64,000 nt of DNA from Tardiphaga alba (lineage in GTDB: Bacteria > Pseudomonadota > Alphaproteobacteria > Rhizobiales > Xanthobacteraceae), in NCBI RefSeq assembly GCF_018279705.1, contig NZ_CP036498.1, positions 4,047,001 through 4,111,000 on the forward strand. Reading direction: 5' to 3'. Below, in pieces: positions 1 to 8,236 of the stretch. Both the position numbers and the translations under genes were made by a program. The notes beneath the pieces were generated by a model. The model was not told the origin of the DNA and did no database searches. It was given only the letters and a program-made list of their open reading frames with translations. Position 1 is the stretch's first letter. Each line of letters opens with the position of its first letter.

Positions 1-517
1 GGCGTCGGCGATGAGGGCGGACGGGCGCGGTCACCGATATGAAAATGCGCGTTCGCTGGTCGGCTATAACTTCGAAATTCCGGCGCTCGCCGATCTCAAG
101 AGTCTCCTCAAAACTCCGATGACCTGCCTCACCGCCGATGCGAACAACCGTCTGGGCCATTTCGACGACCTTCAGCGCCGCCCTAGTTTTGCGTTTCGAC
201 GTGTTAATCTGCGCAGAGGCTTCAAGAAAAGCCGGTATTTGTTCGGCCGGAATCCGCTTCTCAAATGCGGGCTCCAAGCGCTTCGCCCACTCGCTTGCCC
301 ATGCACGCTGAGCTTTGGAGTTTCCACGTATCGCGATTAGTGCAAACCGCAGAACGTTATCGCCATTCGCCTTTGGCCGTGGGTACCCTTCCCAAAACTG
401 ATCGTCTCGAAACTTAAGCAGCGCCTCAGTATCCTGCCGAAGCGTATTCGCCACTTCATAAGCTGACGCGATTAGATTGCGTCTAGCAACGGTCTCAGCT
501 TGGTCGAGTGCACTCAT
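1..517 (-). CDS. Hypothetical protein, 3' end outside window
   Basis: Open frame of at least 172 codons that runs off the left edge. The start chosen (ATG, 517) follows a GGGGAGG ribosome-binding site and lies 9 bases after the stop of the 67-residue gene upstream, so the two are probably co-transcribed. The N-terminal half is Glu/Arg/Ala-rich and looks helical and soluble; there is no signal peptide or membrane segment. I do not recognise a family. It belongs to a block of same-strand hypothetical genes that is richer in A+T than the rest of the window, so an accessory or mobile origin is likely, but no integrase is visible. Confidence 0.6.
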   Translation of the reverse strand, partial: MSALDQAETVARRNLIASAYEVANTLRQDTEALLKFRDDQFWEGYPRPKANGDNVLRFALIAIRGNSKAQRAWASEWAKRLEPAFEKRIPAEQIPAFLEASAQINTSKRKTRAALKVVEMAQTVVRIGGEAGHRSFEETLEIGERRNFEVIADQRTRIFISVTAPVRPHRRR

Positions 518-525
518 TGCATTGT

Positions 526-729
526 TCAACCTCCCCAACATTTGGAGGGGCCAACGCGAGCGATATCGGCATTAGCAATTATCCGCGTCTGCAGTTCAAT
601 TGCATCGGCGAAATCTTCCGGCTCGATAATCGGGAATCCGGAATTTTTCCCGAGCTTTTCGCCAATCTGCGCCGCGTGCGGCTCCGGATTGCCGCGACCA
701 GCCGAGCTTTTGATGGACTCACTTGTCAT
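526..729 (-). CDS. Small hypothetical protein (67 aa)
   Basis: Short ORF with ATG at 729 preceded by AGGACACAGCG. It ends 9 bases before the next same-strand gene, which supports it as a real operon member. The product is polar, starts with a Ser/Lys-rich stretch (MTSESIKSS) and has an acidic centre (EPEDFADAIELQ). No domain recognised and no secretion signal. It lies downstream of the excisionase-like gene in a probable integrated element. Confidence 0.5.
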   Translation of the reverse strand: MTSESIKSSAGRGNPEPHAAQIGEKLGKNSGFPIIEPEDFADAIELQTRIIANADIARVGPSKCWGG

Positions 730-793
730 CGCTGTGTCCTGACAATTATTTTACTGATGGTATTACGGAGGATCTCCGCTGACCGCCCACCTG

Positions 794-1114
794 TCAGTCC
801 GAATCTAACTTCGTGCCGCTGCTCATATTGCTGGCTGGCGATGAGTTGCCGTCGTACAGAGCACGCACGTTGGCGTGTCGCGCTCGATCGCTCGCCGCCT
901 TCAGGAAGGCGCGAACGCTCGCGACCTGTACTACAGTCACGCGCTCAGACAACTTGAGGGTCGCGAGCCTTCCTTCGGCGATCCATTTCCATACTGTCGA
1001 TCGTGACACGCCATGGACAGGGCCACCAACAGCGTACAGCCGCTCGATACGCACGGTGCCAGTAGCTGGCAGCCCGTCATCAAGTATTTTCGGAATTTGA
1101 GATTCATCATCCAT
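794..1114 (-). CDS. Excisionase/AlpA-like helix-turn-helix DNA-binding protein
   Basis: 106 residues from ATG 1114; a longer version would need a TTG start at 1132. Roughly residues 30-75 form a winged-helix or MerR-type DNA-binding unit of the AlpA/excisionase class: GVSRSTVWKWIAEGRL is the recognition-helix region and KLSERVTVV the wing. Small proteins of this class are typical of prophages, integrative elements and their regulatory modules, where they control excision or transcription. Context fits: it sits among unrecognised same-strand genes in an A+T-richer block. The DNA-binding call is good; the exact role is inferred. Confidence 0.65.
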   Translation of the reverse strand: MDDESQIPKILDDGLPATGTVRIERLYAVGGPVHGVSRSTVWKWIAEGRLATLKLSERVTVVQVASVRAFLKAASDRARHANVRALYDGNSSPASNMSSGTKLDSD

Positions 1115-1200
1115 ACCTGAACGATGAACCAATTCTGCAGAGAGTATTAGCTGTTTCTAATTCCGCGAATTCTGAGAATTTCCCAGATTTTTTCTGCGGA

Positions 1201-1863
1201 TTATTCTGCCAGGAAAGGGGTATTGATAAATTTCCCAACCAATTCACGAAGTTCTTCGCGAGAATTATGGAAGCCAACCACAACGGATTTCTTTCTCCGT
1301 CCCCCGCCTCCCGTAGGCAATGCACAGCGCAGTTTCATGTAGATTGACGTATTGAACAGGTCACGGCCCATATGCCGACTAAGATGGGGGCGGAGCAAAT
1401 CCCAAAGCGGTTCAAAGGGAATCAGGGTCCCATGTTCTTCGGCGAATTCCTCTATCAGTGTGACGAGGCCGTCGATTTCAAACTCGCACAGTTCTGTTCG
1501 TTTCTTCTTTGACTTCTTAGCCCGCAAAAGGCGGGCAATTTGGGCCTGCTTAAGTACCACGTACAGCATGGAGCGCTTCGGCCAGGTCTCGGGGTCACGA
1601 ACAACTCCAGCGAACAGAACTAACCGCAGATCGTCGAGCCAATAAGGCAGCGACTTGATATCGAACGGTCGTGGAGGGCCCTTACCATCCCAGCCAAAGG
1701 CCGTTGCTTTTCCCGAATTGATTGCATCGAACAACACACGACAAGATGCAGCGAACGTCCTTCCGACCGTAAGATAGTGCCGCCCTCGATAAGCGACCTT
1801 CTTTGCAGTAAGATTTTTCGAAAGCGGCGAATACACGTCCCGCGCTAATGTCCGCTCTCCCAT
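1201..1863 (-). CDS. Hypothetical protein (220 aa), translationally coupled
   Basis: The start is set at ATG 1863 because it overlaps the stop of the upstream small ORF in a TAATG arrangement; an earlier in-frame start at 1905 would overlap that gene. The protein has no signal peptide; a basic patch (RAKKSKKKR) lies near the middle and the C-terminal part holds RRKKSVVVGF. It could be a nucleic-acid-binding or replication-type protein of a mobile element, but I recognise no family. Codon use is less G+C-biased than in the genes to the right. Confidence 0.6.
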   Translation of the reverse strand: MGERTLARDVYSPLSKNLTAKKVAYRGRHYLTVGRTFAASCRVLFDAINSGKATAFGWDGKGPPRPFDIKSLPYWLDDLRLVLFAGVVRDPETWPKRSMLYVVLKQAQIARLLRAKKSKKKRTELCEFEIDGLVTLIEEFAEEHGTLIPFEPLWDLLRPHLSRHMGRDLFNTSIYMKLRCALPTGGGGRRKKSVVVGFHNSREELRELVGKFINTPFLAE

Positions 1864-2108
1864 TACACGATATGGCAACAGCCTCCAGGCTCGCCCTGCC
1901 CCCAAGATCGCCCATGCATCCCCTCACCAATAATGTTCAACGCATCGTGTACTGCGACGAAGGTCTTGGGCGCCTGTTTGTTGATGTACTTCAGCAAATG
2001 GCGTGACTTTGCCTGGGCTGGCTGGGCTTTCATTAGGGCTCGACTTGCATGAATCAATTGGAGCCGTAATTCTAGCTGCTGCCCCGCTACCGTCGAGTGT
2101 TGGTCCAA
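1863..2108 (-). CDS. Small hypothetical protein (81 aa from TTG, or 56 aa from ATG)
   Basis: The stop overlaps the start codon of the next gene (TAATG), the best evidence that this ORF is translated. The longest form starts at TTG 2108; an internal ATG at 2033 would give 56 residues (MKAQPAQAKSRH...). No family recognised. It is the first gene of the minus-strand block covering the left 2.1 kb. Confidence 0.4.
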   Translation of the reverse strand: MDQHSTVAGQQLELRLQLIHASRALMKAQPAQAKSRHLLKYINKQAPKTFVAVHDALNIIGEGMHGRSWGQGEPGGCCHIV

Positions 2109-2295
2109 ATGTGGTTTTCCGCACTCTTCGACAGATTAAATGTGAGTATTCCCAGTATTTTAGCCGTCGAATGCGAGTCCGGCAGGGGCACCATCGATCT
2201 CACATCAGCCGGAACGACCATCGGAGCCGCCGGTAGCCTCACCGGTTCCGGCGCCATCCGAAGAATGTCTGCATCTGCGCATGTGACATGAGATC
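2109..2295. other. Intergenic stretch, no gene seen
   Basis: Between the left-hand hypothetical block and the binding-protein gene. Only short overlapping ORFs with no recognisable product occur here. A boundary of the putative integrated element may fall in this stretch, but I found no direct repeat or tRNA that would mark an attachment site. Confidence 0.3.
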
Positions 2296-2329
2296 ACCTG
2301 CAGGCGCGATGATCGTCGCGTCTGCAGGT
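2296..2329 (-). terminator. Hairpin downstream of the binding-protein gene
   Basis: A 14-bp stem with one G.T pair (ACCTGCAGGCGCGA against TCGCGTCTGCAGGT) closes a 6-base loop about 20 bases after the stop of the gene at 2349. There is no clear T-run after it, so it may be a weak terminator or an mRNA-stabilising hairpin. Confidence 0.5.
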
Positions 2330-2348
2330 TCAGCGACCGGTCGTCTTG

Positions 2349-3572
2349 CTACTTCTTCGCCGTCACCATCGGGCATGCGCTGGCCGAGAGCGGCGCGAAG
2401 GCTTCATCGGCTTTCACCGTGGAGAGGATCTTGAGCACGTCATAGGGGTCCTTGACCTCGCTCTGCTTCCTCACTTCGGCCAGATACATGTCATGGACCA
2501 TCAGATTGTCCGGACGCAGCTTGCCGTTGCGCAGGAAGGCGTCGTCGAAAGTACGGCCCTGCAGATCCTTCACCACAGCTGCCGGATCCTTTGTGTTCGC
2601 CGCTTCCACCGACTTGATGTAGTTCAGCGTCGATGAATAGACACCGGCCTGCATCATGCTCGGCGGCTTGCCCATCTTGGCGGCGTAGCGCTTGGAGAAT
2701 TCGCGGGTGCGATCATCCATGTTCCAGTAGAAGCCGGAGGTGACGAGCAGCCCCTGCGCGCTCTTGAGGCCGACGCTGCGGATGTCGTTCACATCGAGCA
2801 GCAGCGCGATCATCTTCTGATCGCCGCCCATCAGGCCGAATTCCTCCGCCTGCTTGATGACGTTCTGCGTGTCGCTGCCGGCATTGGCCACGGCGATCAC
2901 CTTGGCGCCCGATGATTTCGCCGTCAGCAGTTGCGACGAGAAATCCGCCGTGTTGATCGGATGCGGTGCGCGGCCGAGTGCCTTGCCGCCGCCCTTCACC
3001 GCCACCTCGGTGACATCGCGCTCCAGCGCATGGCCGAACGCATAGTCCGCGACGATGAAGAAGAAGGTGTTGTCGCCGCGCTGGATCATCGCCTTGGCGG
3101 CGACATTGGCGAGCGCATAGGTGTTGTAGGTCCACTGGATGAAATTCGGCGAACAGAATTTTCCGCTCAGATCTGCCGAACCGCCGGCAGATGTAATGAA
3201 CATCTTGTTGCGCTCTTTGGCGAAGGTCTGCACGGCGATGCAGACCGACGACACCGGCACGTCGAGAATGACATCGACGCCTTCTTGATCGTACCACTGG
3301 CGCGCGATATTGCCGCCGACATCGGGCTTGTTGAGATGGTCGGCCTGGATGATCTGGATCGGCTTGCCGAGCGCCTTGCCGCCGCATTCCTCGATGGCGA
3401 GTTGTGCGGCCGCCACCGAGCCTGCACCACCATTGTCGGCGAACAAACCGGTCATGTCGGTGAGTACGCCGAATTTGAGCGGGCTGTCGTTCGCTGCGCG
3501 GACGATGGCCGGTGATGCGATGAGACCGAGACCGGTGGCACCCACGCCAGCCAAAAACGTACGACGCTTCAT
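2349..3572 (-). CDS. ABC transporter substrate-binding protein (Leu/Ile/Val-BP family), orphan
   Basis: 407 residues. The N-terminus MKRRTFLAGVGATG carries twin arginines and then a hydrophobic segment ending at a probable cleavage after IVRAA, so export by Tat or Sec to the periplasm is expected. The rest is a type I periplasmic binding fold: FGVLTDMTGLFADNGG at the start of lobe 1, and ADHLNKPDVGG, typical of the amide/urea/aromatic-acid-binding branch. No permease or ATPase gene lies nearby, so its membrane partners must be elsewhere. It is clearly related to the binding protein at 58464-59678. A perfect 16-bp palindrome lies about 150 bases upstream. The ligand cannot be told from sequence. 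Confidence 0.88.
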   Translation of the reverse strand: MKRRTFLAGVGATGLGLIASPAIVRAANDSPLKFGVLTDMTGLFADNGGAGSVAAAQLAIEECGGKALGKPIQIIQADHLNKPDVGGNIARQWYDQEGVDVILDVPVSSVCIAVQTFAKERNKMFITSAGGSADLSGKFCSPNFIQWTYNTYALANVAAKAMIQRGDNTFFFIVADYAFGHALERDVTEVAVKGGGKALGRAPHPINTADFSSQLLTAKSSGAKVIAVANAGSDTQNVIKQAEEFGLMGGDQKMIALLLDVNDIRSVGLKSAQGLLVTSGFYWNMDDRTREFSKRYAAKMGKPPSMMQAGVYSSTLNYIKSVEAANTKDPAAVVKDLQGRTFDDAFLRNGKLRPDNLMVHDMYLAEVRKQSEVKDPYDVLKILSTVKADEAFAPLSASACPMVTAKK

Positions 3573-3719
3573 ATCAGTTTTCTCCCTGTTGATTTTGTAT
3601 TTGCGGGGAGATTGCGTTGCGATGCGCGGTGACGCAAGACGCTGCGGCGTGTTTTCGGATCAAAGACGCGCGAATTGAGATGACCAAGCGCGATTGCCGC
3701 AACCATAAGTCAGCGAGCC

Positions 3720-3735
3720 ATTCACATATGTGAAT
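3720..3735. promoter_or_regulatory. 16-bp perfect palindrome, candidate operator
   Basis: ATTCACATATGTGAAT, in the gap between the DeoR gene (ends 3758) and the binding-protein gene (starts 3572, reading left). Position and perfect symmetry suggest a regulator site for the binding-protein promoter. Which regulator binds is unknown; the adjacent DeoR protein is one candidate. Confidence 0.45.
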
Positions 3736-3757
3736 TGGACGAAGAATGTAGGGCGTG

Positions 3758-4519
3758 TCACCCGGCGATCACGACCCGCGCCCCGCTAGCCGCGAACATC
3801 ACGCGCTGACTGTTGGCCGCATCGCCATCTGTCACGAGCGTCCAGTGCGGCGGCAACGGTGCCCAGGCATCCTGTTCGGCGCGTCCGAGCTTGGCTGCGT
3901 CGGCCAGCACGATCACATCTTTGGCCTGCTGCATCATCAGCGACTTCAGAGCGACCTGTTCGAGATCAGCTTCGCAAAGCCCGCGGCCATCGACCACGCC
4001 ATCGGCGCTCATGATAGCGCGGTCAGCCGTCATGCGGCGAAGTGCTTCGGCCGCCAGCGGCCCCATGGTGCTCATGCTGGTGGCGCGAATGGTGCCGCCG
4101 AGCACGATCAGCTCGATCCCCGGCGCCTTGGCGAGGAAAGGCAACAGCGCGAGATTATTGGTGATGATGCGCAGCTTGCGTTGCAGCAGCATCCGACCAA
4201 AGGCTGCCACCGTGGAGCCGGCATCGAGGATCAGCGTCTCGCCATCCGTGATGAGATCGGCGGCTGCCTGGGCGATCGCCTGCTTGGCTTTGCCCTGCAC
4301 GGCGATACGCTGGTCGAGCGTCGCCTCGGCCACATGGCCGGTGAGAATGGCGCCGCCATAGGTGCGGCGCACATGATTGTTCTTGGAAAGAAACTGCAGG
4401 TCGCGGCGGACGGTCGAGGCGGACACGTCGAAACGACGCGCGAGATCGTCGACATCGATCTCGCCGGCATTGAGCGCATCCAACAGGCGCGCCCGCCGTT
4501 CCTTGCTGCGCATCGACAT
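3758..4519 (-). CDS. DeoR/GlpR-family transcriptional regulator
   Basis: 253 residues, the usual length. Residues about 6-60 form the DeoR winged helix (RFDVSASTVRRDLQFLS, then RRTYGGAIL at the wing). The rest is the sugar-phosphate-sensing domain, with ILDAGSTVAAF forming the ligand loop. DeoR proteins are usually repressors released by a phosphorylated sugar intermediate. Its place just after the acid-sugar kinase and dehydrogenase genes suggests it senses a phosphorylated four-carbon acid and controls that operon. It is 68 bases from the dehydrogenase gene, with a hairpin between them. Confidence 0.9.
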   Translation of the reverse strand: MSMRSKERRARLLDALNAGEIDVDDLARRFDVSASTVRRDLQFLSKNNHVRRTYGGAILTGHVAEATLDQRIAVQGKAKQAIAQAAADLITDGETLILDAGSTVAAFGRMLLQRKLRIITNNLALLPFLAKAPGIELIVLGGTIRATSMSTMGPLAAEALRRMTADRAIMSADGVVDGRGLCEADLEQVALKSLMMQQAKDVIVLADAAKLGRAEQDAWAPLPPHWTLVTDGDAANSQRVMFAASGARVVIAG

Positions 4520-4536
4520 TGTTTCCCGGCCCCTTC

Positions 4537-4566
4537 CCTGACGCTTCGTTACGTCATCGCGTCAGG
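4537..4566 (-). terminator. Hairpin between dehydrogenase and DeoR genes
   Basis: CCTGACGC and GCGTCAGG form an 8-bp perfect stem with a 14-base spacer in the 68-base gap. It could lower expression of the downstream regulator by partial termination or be a DeoR site. No T-run on the minus strand. Confidence 0.3.
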
Positions 4567-4587
4567 AGCCGGGGACGTCAAGCCGAC

Positions 4588-5583
4588 TTAAGCCGCCTTC
4601 GGCGCGAGATCGACCGCCTGGCGCAGCGCCTCGATCAGGCTGCGCTCGTCGGCAATGCCCTTGCCGGCGATGTCAAAGGCAGTGCCGTGGTCCACCGAAG
4701 TGCGGATCACAGGCAGGCCAACGGTGATGTTGACGCCGGATTCGAGGCCGAGCACCTTGATCGGACCATGGCCCTGATCGTGATACATGGCGACCACCAT
4801 GTCGTAGTCGCCGCGACCAGCGAGGAAGAACAGCGTATCGGCCGGCAGCGGGCCACGCACGTCCCAGCCCTTGGCCTGGCACTTCTCGACGGCAGGCGTG
4901 ATCTTCTCGGCTTCCTCGCCATATCCGAACAGGCCGTTCTCGCCGGCATGCGGATTGATGGCGCAGACGCCGATCTTCGGATTCTTGATGCCGGCCTTTA
5001 CCAGCACCTCATGGCCGCGCGTGATGACGCGCTCGACCAGGCCCGGCTCGATCTTCTTGATGGCGTCGATCAGGCCGATATGCGTGGTCACGTGAATGAC
5101 GCGCAGCTTCGGCGAGACCAGCATCATCGACACTTCCGGCGTGCCGGTGAGATGCGCGAGCAGCTCGGTATGGCCCGGATATTTGTGCCCGGCCGCATGC
5201 AGCGCTTCCTTCGAGAGCGGCGCGGTGCAGATGCCCTGGGCGAGCCCGGCCTGCACCACCTGCACGGCCTTTTCGATATAACGATAGGCGGCTTCACCAG
5301 CCACCGGCGAGTTCTGTCCGAACGGCAAATCGGCCGGCACGTTCTTCAGATCGACGCACTGCACATTCTTCGACGCGAAATTCGCATCTTTTGCATCCGC
5401 GAGCGCATCGACTTCGAGCGACGAGCCGACGATCTTGCCGGCCTGACGCAGGCGGCCAGCATCGCCGATCACCAACATGTTGCACAGCGCCTGCGCTTCC
5501 GGCTGGGCGAGCGCCTTCATGATCACTTCGGGGCCAATGCCGGCCGGATCGCCCATGGTGATCGCAATGGTCGGACGGGTCAT
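4588..5583 (-). CDS. pdxA2: 4-phospho-D-threonate/D-erythronate 3-dehydrogenase, PdxA2 type
   Basis: 331 residues, the normal PdxA length. The N-terminus holds ITMGDPAGIGPE, the family signature. Metal-ligand histidines occur in HTELLAHLTG and in YHDQGHGPIK. It overlaps the kinase gene by 4 bases (ATGA). True PdxA acts in pyridoxal phosphate synthesis; PdxA proteins next to a DUF1537 kinase are the PdxA2 branch, which oxidises and decarboxylates 4-phospho-D-threonate or 4-phospho-D-erythronate to dihydroxyacetone phosphate. I assign it to that catabolic role by context. The stereochemistry of the substrate cannot be read from sequence. Confidence 0.88.
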   Translation of the reverse strand: MTRPTIAITMGDPAGIGPEVIMKALAQPEAQALCNMLVIGDAGRLRQAGKIVGSSLEVDALADAKDANFASKNVQCVDLKNVPADLPFGQNSPVAGEAAYRYIEKAVQVVQAGLAQGICTAPLSKEALHAAGHKYPGHTELLAHLTGTPEVSMMLVSPKLRVIHVTTHIGLIDAIKKIEPGLVERVITRGHEVLVKAGIKNPKIGVCAINPHAGENGLFGYGEEAEKITPAVEKCQAKGWDVRGPLPADTLFFLAGRGDYDMVVAMYHDQGHGPIKVLGLESGVNITVGLPVIRTSVDHGTAFDIAGKGIADERSLIEALRQAVDLAPKAA

Positions 5584-6833
5584 GAGAAGCTTCCTTTGGT
5601 TCGGACGGCGCGAAGACGTTCGCTGATACGGATAAGGCTCATCTCGTCACCAAAGGCACCGGCCTTGGTGGCGATGGGCACGGAGAGTTGGCCAAGCGTA
5701 AGGCCGAGCGACACGCCCGGCTCGATTTCATCGGCAAGGCGGATGCCGTTGACGCCGAAGCGCGACAGCAGCGCTGCAGCGGTCTCGCCGCCAGTGGCCG
5801 CGAAGGCACCGATGGATGGCGCGACGCTTTCCAGCGTCACGGCGAGGCCTTCAGCGAGCTTGGGGCCGAGCGCCATATTGAGTTCGCCTTCCATCATGAT
5901 CTCCACCAGCGCGTCGCCGCCGGAGCCAAGATGCTTCGAGACGCTCGCTGCGAGCGTTACGCGCTCTGGTGCATTGGCATCGAGCAGAGTCTCAGGCGCC
6001 ACCGGGAAATGTTTCACGGTGCCGGTTGCTTCGAGCTTTCGCGCAGCCGAGCGCGAGGCGCCGGCGACCGAGCCCACCACGATCAAGGTGCCCTGCTCAC
6101 TCACGGGAATCTTCAAAGGCTCGACTGCATTGCCGGCATCGAGGCCAGCCAGCGCATGGGCGAGACCGGCGCTGCCGATGAAGAAGGTCGCCTTCGACGC
6201 ATGCAGGCTCGCTTCGGCAATCAAATGCAGATCGTGATCGGTCTCGGCGTCACAGGACGCGACGACATCGCCTTCGGCTGCGAGCTTGGCAAAGACGGAT
6301 TTGAGATTGCCGCCACGGATGGTGGCGAGCGTCACCTTCTCGCCGCGGATGCCGGCGGTGGCCAGCACATCGACGAGATCGGCATTGGGATAGGTGTGGT
6401 CGCGCTGCCAGACTTCGGCGTCTTCAAGCGGCGCGCCCTTCACAAGGATACGGCCATCGATCGTGGTACGGCCGGTGGCCGGAAACGCCGGAGCGAACAC
6501 ACCAAAGCCGGCGCCGACATTGGTTTTGAGATAATCGAGCGCAGCCTTCGTCTCAGCTGCGGGTTGGCCCCGCAGCGTCGAGTCGATTTTCTTGAACAGC
6601 GTGCGGCCGGGCTCGCACAAACGAGCCAGGATATCCGCATGCCGCTTTGCTGCGTCCGCGGCACTCATGCCGCGGCTCGCCGCATCATAGGCCATGACCG
6701 GAAGCTGGTGATCCGACGCATCGGATATTTCGCCCCATGTCACCGCGGCTGCCTGTCCCCTTCGCCCAAAAGCGATGGCGCAGTCTGCAGCACCGGTGAG
6801 ATCGTCCGCGAGGATCAGCCAGCGATCAGTCAT
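5580..6833 (-). CDS. dtnK: Four-carbon acid sugar kinase (DUF1537 family)
   Basis: 417 residues, as expected for the family. The N-terminal substrate domain begins LILADDLTGAADCAIAF, the family signature. The C-terminal nucleotide-binding domain contains FAATGGETAAALL. Members phosphorylate D-threonate, D-erythronate or related four-carbon acids at O4, feeding the PdxA2 dehydrogenase encoded next (4-base overlap). The permease gene lies 2 bases upstream. The symbol assumes D-threonate; a D-erythronate kinase (DenK-like) is equally possible. Confidence 0.88.
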   Translation of the reverse strand: MTDRWLILADDLTGAADCAIAFGRRGQAAAVTWGEISDASDHQLPVMAYDAASRGMSAADAAKRHADILARLCEPGRTLFKKIDSTLRGQPAAETKAALDYLKTNVGAGFGVFAPAFPATGRTTIDGRILVKGAPLEDAEVWQRDHTYPNADLVDVLATAGIRGEKVTLATIRGGNLKSVFAKLAAEGDVVASCDAETDHDLHLIAEASLHASKATFFIGSAGLAHALAGLDAGNAVEPLKIPVSEQGTLIVVGSVAGASRSAARKLEATGTVKHFPVAPETLLDANAPERVTLAASVSKHLGSGGDALVEIMMEGELNMALGPKLAEGLAVTLESVAPSIGAFAATGGETAAALLSRFGVNGIRLADEIEPGVSLGLTLGQLSVPIATKAGAFGDEMSLIRISERLRAVRTKGSFS

Positions 6834-6835
6834 GT

Positions 6836-7867
6836 TTAGTGTCCAGCTGCTGGAGCCGAGGATGCCGGCACTTCTGCAGGCGTGGCGGCTGCTTCTTCTG
6901 CCGGCTCGACTTCTCGGCCGACGATCTTTGCAGTCCAGGCGGTGGCGATCGGCACCAGGATGGCGGTGACGACGACGCAGGCTGCAACCAGGATGGTCGC
7001 AGGTGCGGCGGCTTCCGCATAGGCCGGGTTGGCGGCAGCGACGATGGCGGGCACGGCAGCCGCGTTCCCTGCGGTCGAAGCCGCTGCGACACCGGCGACG
7101 CCATTGCCGCCGATCAGGCGGTCAGCGAAGAACAGCGGAATGCCGGTGAACACGACGACGGCGACGCCCATGCCGAGGCCGAGCAGACCAGCCTGCCAGA
7201 CCTTGCTGAGATCGAGACCTGCACCGAGCGCGAAGGCGAAGAACGGAATCATCACCGGGATCGCCTTGCTGAGGAATTCGCGCATCTCGCGATCGAGATT
7301 GCCGATGAGCATGCCGACGGCCAGCGGCAGGATCGCGCCGACCAGCGTCTGCACCGGGAATGCCGACAGACCGGCGACACCGAGCGTGATCATGGTGAGG
7401 AACGGGCCGCTTTCCAGCGACATGATGGTGTAGGCACCGACGTCACGCGGACGGCCATACTGGCCCATCAGCGCCATGTAGAGGCCGCCATTGGTGTCGT
7501 TCATCGAGGCGACGATGGCGAGGGTCGAGAGACCGGCGAACATGCCGGCGGTCACAGGGGCTTCAGCGAAGCCGAGGACGCGGCCGAAGATCAGGCCGAG
7601 CACCATGGCGGTGGCGACCTTTACGATCAGCAGCGTGCCGCCCTTTTTGACGATGTAGGGGGTCGCCTTGATGTCGATGCTGGCGCCCATGCAGACATAG
7701 AACACGGCGAGAATGGTCAGGGCGCCCGAGAACAGCGCGCCGGTGAAGGAGCCGAAATATTTCGGGGTGCCGGGGAAGAAGGTCGCGATAAGCGCGCCGG
7801 CCAGAAGCGGGACCACCATCATACCGCCCGGGACTTTTTCAATCGCCCGTTTAATTGGAATCTGCAT
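6836..7867 (-). CDS. kdgT: 2-keto-3-deoxygluconate permease (KdgT) family transporter
   Basis: 343 residues from ATG 7867, chosen because GAGG lies 9 bases upstream; the longer reading from 7978 has an unrelated charged extension. The protein is almost entirely hydrophobic, with about ten membrane helices, and begins with the family's typical [15 protein letters not shown]. It is the first gene of a tight operon with the acid-sugar kinase and dehydrogenase, so the imported substrate is probably D-threonate, D-erythronate or a similar four-carbon acid rather than ketodeoxygluconate. The C-terminus is a Glu/Ala/Pro-rich tail. Confidence 0.88.
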   Translation of the reverse strand: MQIPIKRAIEKVPGGMMVVPLLAGALIATFFPGTPKYFGSFTGALFSGALTILAVFYVCMGASIDIKATPYIVKKGGTLLIVKVATAMVLGLIFGRVLGFAEAPVTAGMFAGLSTLAIVASMNDTNGGLYMALMGQYGRPRDVGAYTIMSLESGPFLTMITLGVAGLSAFPVQTLVGAILPLAVGMLIGNLDREMREFLSKAIPVMIPFFAFALGAGLDLSKVWQAGLLGLGMGVAVVVFTGIPLFFADRLIGGNGVAGVAAASTAGNAAAVPAIVAAANPAYAEAAAPATILVAACVVVTAILVPIATAWTAKIVGREVEPAEEAAATPAEVPASSAPAAGH

Positions 7868-7886
7868 TTTCGTATTCCTCTGCCTA

Positions 7887-7978
7887 TTTTGCGCATTTTG
7901 CCCTAACGGCCCCAGCGCGGGCGGCGGTTTATGCGCATGACACGCAAATGACAACCCTGTTTTGCGCATTGTGCGCAT
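7887..7978. promoter_or_regulatory. Cluster of four TGCGCAT motifs upstream of the acid-sugar operon
   Basis: TGCGCA occurs at 7890, 7932, 7963 and 7972, each followed by T; two copies are in the longer form TTTTGCGCATT. They lie 20-110 bases upstream of the permease start on the minus strand. DeoR proteins often bind several short repeats in a promoter, so this is a good candidate operator region for the DeoR protein at 3758-4519. Assignment is inference. Confidence 0.45.
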
Positions 7979-8150
7979 CTTCTAAAAGTGTCTTAACGCC
8001 GGCTGGTTCCCGGCTCCCCTGCCACGGAAATCTCGCAATATTCCCGAAATCGACGTCGGATCGGTGCAAAACAGCGCTGAACAAAGGTGGCTGGAGACGT
8101 TTTACGCAAGGACGCTGCAAGCCCGTCGCAGCGGCCGCAGCCTTGCCGCA

Positions 8151-8185
8151 ACAAAAAGCGCCGGCCTGAAGGTTCAGGCCGGCGC
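8151..8185 (-). terminator. Rho-independent terminator of first dppA-type gene
   Basis: A perfect 13-bp stem (8158-8170 with 8173-8185) followed on the minus strand by a five-T run. It starts about 50 bases after the stop of the gene at 8237. Confidence 0.88.
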
Positions 8186-8236
8186 GCCGGTTCGTCAGGA
8201 TGTGACGGCAATGAGGCGATCAGTCGCCTGCCGCGA

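Noticed and set aside
4519-6237. 572-codon plus-strand ORF opposite PdxA2 and the acid-sugar kinase
   Set aside because: Antisense shadow; both minus-strand genes have full family motifs.
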